A stretch of 10,973 nucleotides of DNA from Natronohydrobacter sp. (lineage in GTDB: Bacteria; Pseudomonadota; Alphaproteobacteria; Rhodobacterales; Rhodobacteraceae). The position numbers and the translations under genes were made by a program. The DNA lies in contig SKGU01000251.1 in NCBI GenBank assembly GCA_007117255.1, positions 1-10,973 of the forward strand. The letters run 5' to 3'. Positions 6,029 to 10,973 of the stretch are shown in pieces. A model generated the notes under the pieces. The model did no database searches, had not been told where the DNA came from, and saw only the letters and a list, made by a program, of their open reading frames with translations. How positions within the stretch are numbered: the stretch's first letter is position 1; each line of letters starts with the position of its first letter.

Positions 6029-7801
6029 ATGGACGAACAGAACCGTAATCTTCTGATGGCTTTCGCCCTGAGCCTTATGGTGCTCGTGGTCTGGATGTGG
6101 ATGTTTCCACCGCCAGAGCCAACCCCTCAGCAAGCGGCAGACCTGACAGAACTGCCCGCTGCAGAGAGTGCTGAAGCACAGGCCATGGCCGATGCCGAAG
6201 CTGTGGAGATCGATGAAGAACTGCCACGCATCACGATCGATACGCCGCGCCTGATCGGCTCGATCAACCTGCGCGGCGGTCGCATCGATGATCTTTCCAT
6301 GAAGGATTACCGTGAAACGGTCGAGCCTGGGGCTGACATTGTCAGTTTGTTGACCGAAGAAGGATCGCGGAACGCGTTCTACGCGCTTTATGGGTGGCGA
6401 CCTGGTCGCGACATGGGCTGGGACGACGTTCCCGGCGCCAACACACCCTGGGAATTGATCGATGGCACAGCGCTTGGTGTCGGCCAGCCAATCACACTGG
6501 CCTGGACAAATGATGCGGGCCTGCGGTTCACTCAGCGCTATGTGATCGACGACAATTTCATGTTGACGGTGACACAAGGTGTCGAGAACACCGGCGAGAA
6601 CACCGCGCGCATGGCCCCTTACGGATTGATTTCGCGGCATGGTGAGCCTGACGATCTGGAAAATTTCTTCATCAGCCATGAAGGCTTCATTCAGGTCGCC
6701 GATGGCAAGCTGTCCGAAGACAAATACAGAGTCATTCGCGATTTCAGCATTCACGAGCGCGAGAACACTAACGCGCGTGTCACAGAAGTGGGTGCCAATG
6801 GGTGGCTGGCGATTGCAGACAAATACTGGATGGCTGCCATCATCCCAACCCCAGGGCAGAGCTTCTCGGCGGTACAACGCTACATCCCGTCGCGTGACGT
6901 TTATCAGGCGCGCGCAGATCTGCCCACACTGGTGGTGGGGCCAGGCGAAAGCGATCAGGTCGAAACCATGCTTTTCGCCGGTGCGAAGGAATGGACTGTT
7001 CTGCGCACCTATGAGCGCGAACTGGGGATTGAACGCTTCATTGATGCGATTGACTGGGGCTGGTTCTTCTTCCTGACCAAGCCGATTTTCGCAACGCTGT
7101 ATTTCATTGAAGGTCTGATCGGCAATATGGGCTGGTCGATCATCGTTCTGACCCTGCTGATCAAGGCCATCCTGCTGCCGCTTGCTTGGAAATCCTACGT
7201 CAGCATGGCCAAGATGAAAGAGCTTCAGCCCGAGATGCTGGCGCTGAAGGAACGCGCGGGCGACGACAAGCAGAAGATGCAGCAGGAGATGATGAAACTC
7301 TACAAGGAAAAGAAGGTGAACCCGGCCGCGGGCTGTCTTCCGATCCTGTTGCAAATCCCGATCTTCTTCTCGCTCTACAAGGTGATTTTCGTCACTATCG
7401 ATCTGCGGCATGCGCCTTGGTTCGGGGTGTTCAATGACCTGTCCGCACCCGATCCCACCTCGATCATGAACCTGTTTGGCCTGCTGCCTTGGGCTGCACC
7501 ACACCCGGACAGCATCCTGTCGCTGGTCTTCATCGGGATTCTGCCGATCCTGCTGGGTGTGTCGATGTGGTTGCAGATGAAACTGAACCCGACACCCACC
7601 GAGCCGATCCAGCAGGCTGTGATGACCTGGATGCCATGGATCTTCATGTTCATGCTGGGCTGGTTTGCATCGGGTCTGGTGCTCTACTGGATCGCGAACA
7701 ACGTGATCACCTTCACGCAGCAATATTCGATCATGGCAATGAATGGCTCCCGGCCTGATTTGCTGGGCAATATCGGCGTGAAGAAAAAGAAGAAGGACTA
7801 G
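6029..7801 (+). CDS. yidC: Membrane protein insertase YidC
   Basis: The 590-residue product inserts and folds inner membrane proteins, alone or with SecYEG. An N-terminal membrane anchor (about 8-26) is followed by a Pro/Ala/Glu-rich linker (27-65) and a large periplasmic domain (about 66-330). The conserved insertase core starts near 340, with membrane segments around 345-365, 368-388, 433-456, 495-516 and 531-565. The positively charged groove residue, Arg366 in E. coli, is Lys379 here. A cytoplasmic coiled segment (390-430) and a basic tail (KKKKKD) complete it. I start at ATG 6029 (MDEQNRNLLM), after AGGA at 6013-6016; the spacing of 12 is long. A GTG at 6008 would add seven unconserved residues. 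It leads an apparent six-gene operon. Confidence 0.97.
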   Translation: MDEQNRNLLMAFALSLMVLVVWMWMFPPPEPTPQQAADLTELPAAESAEAQAMADAEAVEIDEELPRITIDTPRLIGSINLRGGRIDDLSMKDYRETVEPGADIVSLLTEEGSRNAFYALYGWRPGRDMGWDDVPGANTPWELIDGTALGVGQPITLAWTNDAGLRFTQRYVIDDNFMLTVTQGVENTGENTARMAPYGLISRHGEPDDLENFFISHEGFIQVADGKLSEDKYRVIRDFSIHERENTNARVTEVGANGWLAIADKYWMAAIIPTPGQSFSAVQRYIPSRDVYQARADLPTLVVGPGESDQVETMLFAGAKEWTVLRTYERELGIERFIDAIDWGWFFFLTKPIFATLYFIEGLIGNMGWSIIVLTLLIKAILLPLAWKSYVSMAKMKELQPEMLALKERAGDDKQKMQQEMMKLYKEKKVNPAAGCLPILLQIPIFFSLYKVIFVTIDLRHAPWFGVFNDLSAPDPTSIMNLFGLLPWAAPHPDSILSLVFIGILPILLGVSMWLQMKLNPTPTEPIQQAVMTWMPWIFMFMLGWFASGLVLYWIANNVITFTQQYSIMAMNGSRPDLLGNIGVKKKKKD

Positions 7802-7805
7802 GCCA

Positions 7806-8555
7806 ATGGGGTGGCGGCTGGCGCATATCTTCCGCCATCCCATCAAGGCGCATGGGCGTGAAGCCCTGCGCGCAGTGGCGCTGGAAGAAGGGCGCTGCCT
7901 GCCCTTTGATCGACACTGGGCCGTGGCTCATGAAGCCGCGATGATCATGCCCGGCTGGAATGCCTGCATGAATTTCACCCGCGGGGCCAAGACACCAGCG
8001 TTGCAGGCAATCGGGGCACAGCTCGACGAGGATGCAGGCCGGATTACCCTGACGCATCCGCTGCGCGAGGCATTGAATTTTGCGCCTGACACTGCCGAGG
8101 GGCAGGCCAGTTTCCTGAACTGGGTCGCGCCGCTGATGGCGGGCGGACGTGCACAGCCGGTGCGGTTGGTGAAAGCGGGCCGTGGCATGACCGATACGGA
8201 TTTCGAAAGCGTATCGATCCTGAACCTGTCATCCAATCGCGCGCTGGGGCAACGTCTTGGCGCTGATCTGGGGCTGGATCGCTGGCGCGGCAATCTGTGG
8301 ATGGCGGGGCTTGCGCCGTGGGAAGAATTCGATCTGGTAGGCCGTGAAATCGCGATTGGCGAGGCACGGTTGAAAGTGATCGAGCCGATTGGCCGCTGCC
8401 GCGCCACGATGGTTGATTGCGCAACCGGGCGGATCGACGTGAACACGCTCGACGCACTGGAACAGGGGTATGGCCATACGAATTTTGGCGTCTATGCTGT
8501 GGTCACGCAAAGCGGGACGGTCTGCGAGGGCGATAGTGCAAAGGTACTTACATGA
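7806..8555 (+). CDS. MOSC domain-containing protein (YcbX/mARC-like)
   Basis: The 249-residue product has an N-terminal beta-barrel type region (about 1-110, starting MGWRLAHIFRHPIKAHG) and a C-terminal MOSC domain. The MOSC hallmark is the segment PIGRCRATMVDCATGRID with Cys198, which aligns with the molybdenum-coordinating cysteine of mARC and YcbX. Those enzymes reduce N-hydroxylated compounds using molybdenum cofactor and need an electron donor. The protein is shorter than E. coli YcbX and has no C-terminal 2Fe-2S domain, so any electron donor must be separate. It starts 4 bases after the yidC stop, with the Lys codons of the YidC tail supplying an AAGGA-like ribosome site (about 7793-7797), and overlaps engB by ATGA. 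The substrate is unknown. Confidence 0.85.
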   Translation: MGWRLAHIFRHPIKAHGREALRAVALEEGRCLPFDRHWAVAHEAAMIMPGWNACMNFTRGAKTPALQAIGAQLDEDAGRITLTHPLREALNFAPDTAEGQASFLNWVAPLMAGGRAQPVRLVKAGRGMTDTDFESVSILNLSSNRALGQRLGADLGLDRWRGNLWMAGLAPWEEFDLVGREIAIGEARLKVIEPIGRCRATMVDCATGRIDVNTLDALEQGYGHTNFGVYAVVTQSGTVCEGDSAKVLT

Positions 8556-9205
8556 CCACTCTGCCCTTCCCATTGGTTGAAGAGCCTGATCACACAATCA
8601 CCGAAGCCGGTCGCAAACTTCTGACTGGCGAGGTCGAGTTCCTGAAAGGCGTGGTCGCGATGGACGGCCTGCCACCAGCGGACCGGCTGGAAGTGTGTTT
8701 TGCGGGCCGTTCGAATGTGGGCAAATCCAGCCTCATCAATGCGCTGACAGGACGGCGCGCGATTGCGCGCACGTCCAACACGCCGGGACGCACGCAGGAA
8801 ATCAACTATTTCACAGTGGGTGACAGCCATTATCTGGTCGATCTGCCGGGCTATGGTTTTGCAAAAGCGCCGCTGCCGGTGGTGGCAAAATGGCAAAAGC
8901 TGCTCAAATCGTATCTTTCAGGCCGCGCAACGCTGCGCCGCGCGTTTCTGCTGATCGACATGCGCCATGGGGTCAAGGATGTCGATGCCGAGATCATGCG
9001 CCTGCTGAACCAATCCGCTGTGACCTTTCAGGTCGTTCTTACCAAAGCTGACAAACTGAGCACCGCCGAACAGGAAAAAACGCTTGCACAGGTACGCGCA
9101 GCGCTGGCAAAGCACCCGGCGGCTTATCCTGAGCTGGTCGTAACCTCCTCCGAGAAGGGTCTCGGTATCCCCACGCTCCGCGCGATTATCGCGGGACTGA
9201 CTTGA
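8552..9205 (+). CDS. engB: Ribosome biogenesis GTPase EngB/YihA/YsxC
   Basis: The 217-residue product is a small GTPase with all motifs in order: G1 GRSNVGKSS (52-60), G2 NTPGRT (77-82 region), G3 DLPGYG (97-102), G4 TKAD (164-167) and G5 TSSEKG (198-203). EngB assists a late step of 50S subunit assembly. An N-terminal extension of about 45 residues before the G domain is typical. It begins in the stop codon of the MOSC gene (ATGA) and its own TGA overlaps the argB start (TGATG). The synonym yihA is equally valid. Confidence 0.96.
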   Translation: MTTLPFPLVEEPDHTITEAGRKLLTGEVEFLKGVVAMDGLPPADRLEVCFAGRSNVGKSSLINALTGRRAIARTSNTPGRTQEINYFTVGDSHYLVDLPGYGFAKAPLPVVAKWQKLLKSYLSGRATLRRAFLLIDMRHGVKDVDAEIMRLLNQSAVTFQVVLTKADKLSTAEQEKTLAQVRAALAKHPAAYPELVVTSSEKGLGIPTLRAIIAGLT

Positions 9206-10095
9206 TGAAGAAGCAAAAGCCCATGAGCCAAGACTGGTTTGCCACGGCCCGGACACTGTCCGAGGCACTGCCTTATCTGCAACGCTATGCCGGTGCGATT
9301 GTCGTGATCAAATTCGGCGGTCACGCCATGGGCGATGCCGAGGAAATGGCAAGCTTCGCGCGCGATGTCGTGCTGATGCGGCAAGTGGGCGTGAACCCGG
9401 TGATCGTGCATGGCGGCGGGCCGATGATCAACGAGATGCTGGGCAAGCTGGCGATCCATTCCGATTTCGTGCGCGGCAAGCGCGTCACCGATGTGGCCAC
9501 AATGGAAGTTGTGGAAATGGTGCTGTCGGGCGCGGTCAATAAGCGCATCGTTCAGGCCATTCAGGACGAAGGCGGGCGTGCGGTGGGCCTGTCTGGCAAA
9601 GATGGTGGCATGGTCACTTGCGAGGCAGACGACCCCGAACTTGGGCTGGTAGGCCGCCCAGTAGCCGTGAACACCGATTTGCTGCATCATCTGTTCACGG
9701 GTGGCTTTATTCCGGTGATCGCACCGTTGGGCATGGGGCGCGCGGGCGAGACCTATAACATCAACGGCGATACAGCAGCAGGCGCGATTGCAGCCGCGCT
9801 GAAAGCGGACCGATTGCTTTTGCTGACGGACGTGTCTGGCGTGAAGAACGCCGCCGGTGAGGTTGTGACTCAACTCTCCCCCGCCCATGTGCGCGAATTG
9901 ACGGATGCAGGCGTGATCGCAGGTGGCATGATCCCCAAGACCGAAACTGCGCTGGCCGCGATAGATGGCGGGGTGCGCGCCGTCGTGATTCTGGATGGAC
10001 GCGCGCCCAATGCCTGCCTGCTGGAGCTGTTCACCGATCATGGCGCAGGCAGCATTATCCGCGACAGCGCTCCTCAGACCGCACTGAAGGTCTGA
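9205..10095 (+). CDS. argB: Acetylglutamate kinase
   Basis: The 296-residue product phosphorylates N-acetylglutamate in arginine biosynthesis, in the cytoplasm. Visible motifs are VIKFGGHAM (34-42, Lys36 in the ATP site), HGGGP (69-73, substrate loop), the GKRVTD segment (91-96), NINGDTAAG (185-193) and the IPKTE segment (243-247, Lys245). The N-terminal helix ATARTLSEALPYLQRY precedes the kinase fold; such a helix is characteristic of hexameric, arginine-inhibited enzymes, so feedback control is likely. The start is not certain: TTG 9202, ATG 9205 (overlapping the engB TGA) and ATG 9223 are in frame, none with a strong ribosome site. I use 9205 for its TGATG coupling. Confidence 0.95.
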   Translation: MKKQKPMSQDWFATARTLSEALPYLQRYAGAIVVIKFGGHAMGDAEEMASFARDVVLMRQVGVNPVIVHGGGPMINEMLGKLAIHSDFVRGKRVTDVATMEVVEMVLSGAVNKRIVQAIQDEGGRAVGLSGKDGGMVTCEADDPELGLVGRPVAVNTDLLHHLFTGGFIPVIAPLGMGRAGETYNINGDTAAGAIAAALKADRLLLLTDVSGVKNAAGEVVTQLSPAHVRELTDAGVIAGGMIPKTETALAAIDGGVRAVVILDGRAPNACLLELFTDHGAGSIIRDSAPQTALKV

Positions 10096-10099
10096 TATC

Positions 10100-10747
10100 T
10101 TGACCACGCTGGATCGCATAACTGGTCTGGCAGAAGCGCACTCATTAAGCGTTGCAGGGGGCGTGCAGAAAGCAGATGCGCCCCTGCCCGACGGGATCGA
10201 GACCCTGATTCTGCTGTCACCGGACGGGCCTGCATTCTGGGATCATTTCCAGCATAGCCCCGAATACTGCGACGGACTGCCCGATCCGATGGATCGCTGG
10301 TCAGTACGCGTGATTGACCAACTGGCCCAGGATTTGAGCGCACAACCCCTCTATCCATTCGGCACAACACCGCCGCATCCGTTCTATCGCTGGGCGCTGG
10401 TCTCCGGTCGGGTCTGGGCGTCGCCCGTGCAATGGCTGCTCCATGACACAGCCGGGCTTTGGCTGTCTTTTCGCGGGGCACTGGGCTTCGCCACGCGGCT
10501 GGATCTGCCCGAAGCCGGAAAGTCGCCCTGCGAGGGCTGCGCAAGACCTTGCGTCACCGCCTGCCCCGTCGGCGCGCTGACGGACAAGGGATATGACGTG
10601 CCTGCCTGCCATGCCTTTCTCGACACGCCTGACGGAGCGCGCTGTCTAAGCCATGGATGTGCTGTGCGTGCAGCCTGCCCAGTCTCCCAGACCTATGGTC
10701 GCACCCCCGCACAATCCGAGTTTCACATGAGGCATTTTCATCGATGA
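10100..10747 (+). CDS. Ferredoxin-like protein with eight clustered cysteines (two likely 4Fe-4S)
   Basis: The 215-residue product appears to start with TTG, supported by GAAGG (10086-10090) 9 bases before it; no ATG lies near. The N-terminal 140 residues show no recognised motif. The C-terminal third holds C144-x2-C147-x3-C151-x3-C155-P and then C170, C182, C187 and C193-P, enough for two [4Fe-4S] clusters. This recalls the ferredoxin region of epoxyqueuosine reductase-type proteins, but the spacings differ and the catalytic corrinoid-binding part is missing, so it is not QueG. It lies 4 bases after argB and overlaps the next gene by ATGA. It could be an electron carrier. The function is unknown. 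Confidence 0.8.
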   Translation: MTTLDRITGLAEAHSLSVAGGVQKADAPLPDGIETLILLSPDGPAFWDHFQHSPEYCDGLPDPMDRWSVRVIDQLAQDLSAQPLYPFGTTPPHPFYRWALVSGRVWASPVQWLLHDTAGLWLSFRGALGFATRLDLPEAGKSPCEGCARPCVTACPVGALTDKGYDVPACHAFLDTPDGARCLSHGCAVRAACPVSQTYGRTPAQSEFHMRHFHR

Positions 10748-10973
10748 CCCTACGTTTGATCCTGACGCGTCACGCGAAATCCGACTGGGACAACCCGCTG
10801 GATACAGATCACCAGCGGCCGTTGAATGCGCGCGGCAGACGCTCTGCTCCGCTGATCGGGCGCTGGCTGGCTGCGAATAACTACTTGCCCCGTGAAGCGC
10901 TGGTATCCGATGCCGCCCGCACACGCGAAACCTTTGCCTTGCTCAGTGCCGAATTGCCACAGCCTGTGCCTGT
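10744..10973 (+). CDS. SixA-like histidine phosphatase (partial, cut by window edge)
   Basis: The first 76 residues are visible before the window ends; the frame is open to the edge. The N terminus MTLRLILTRHAKSDWD contains the RHG-type catalytic motif (Arg9, His10; here RHAKS, typical of the SixA branch). It is followed by RPLNARGRRSAPLIGRWL and SDAARTRET, with the second conserved Arg region. In this superfamily the His is transiently phosphorylated; SixA removes phosphate from histidine phosphotransfer proteins. The C-terminal catalytic His lies outside the window. It starts in the stop of the preceding ferredoxin-like gene (ATGA), making it the sixth gene of the yidC operon. The substrate cannot be told. 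Confidence 0.85.
   Translation, partial: MTLRLILTRHAKSDWDNPLDTDHQRPLNARGRRSAPLIGRWLAANNYLPREALVSDAARTRETFALLSAELPQPVP

Noticed and set aside
6023..7846. Minus-strand open frame of 607 codons opposite yidC
   Set aside because: It is strikingly long but is the exact antisense of a certain gene, rich in His, Gln and Arg, with no domain. High GC content keeps this frame open.
9124..10119. Minus-strand open frame of 331 codons opposite argB
   Set aside because: It is antisense to argB with shadow-type composition and no motif.
10100..10747. Naming the Fe-S protein queG
   Set aside because: At 215 residues it lacks the catalytic region of epoxyqueuosine reductase, and its cysteine spacing differs.

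Overview
The window looks like core chromosome of an alphaproteobacterium, most likely a member of the Rhodobacterales. The evidence is the high-GC codon use, the protein styles (a YidC beginning MDEQNRNLLMAFALS with a Lys in the insertase groove, an ArgB with a long N-terminal helix) and the gene order rpmH-rnpA-yidD-(ttcA)-yidC-MOSC-engB-argB. No insertion sequence, CRISPR array or clear sign of recent transfer was seen.

Left part (1-3936, minus strand). A tRNA-Arg(ACG) gene with an encoded CCA lies at 242-318. The 241 bases left of it hold no gene I can support, only a hairpin at 176-216. Upstream of the tRNA, reading leftward, is a tight three-gene operon: a TVP38/TMEM64 (DedA-like) membrane protein (3936-3211), a mercuric-reductase-like FAD disulfide oxidoreductase (3214-1820, overlapping by ATGA), and a membrane sensor histidine kinase (1796-399) with no response regulator next to it. 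A short hairpin ends the operon just before the tRNA. The pairing of a TVP38 protein, a redox flavoenzyme and an orphan kinase is the least understood part of the window.

Middle (3937-5930, plus strand). A 272-bp divergent control region holds a perfect hyphenated palindrome and two TTGAC elements upstream of rpmH. Then follow rpmH (L34), rnpA (RNase P protein), yidD (membrane insertion factor) and ttcA (tRNA 2-thiocytidine synthase), with gaps of 38, -4 and 2 bases. This is the classic ribosome/RNase P/insertion cluster with a tRNA modification gene added.

Right part (6029-10973, plus strand). After a 98-bp gap with a possible promoter come yidC, a MOSC-domain protein, engB/yihA, argB, a small protein with eight clustered cysteines that suggest two Fe-S clusters, and a SixA-like histidine phosphatase cut by the window edge. 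Gaps are 4 bases or less, mostly ATGA or TGATG overlaps, so this is very probably one operon with strong translational coupling, joining membrane protein insertion, ribosome assembly and arginine biosynthesis.
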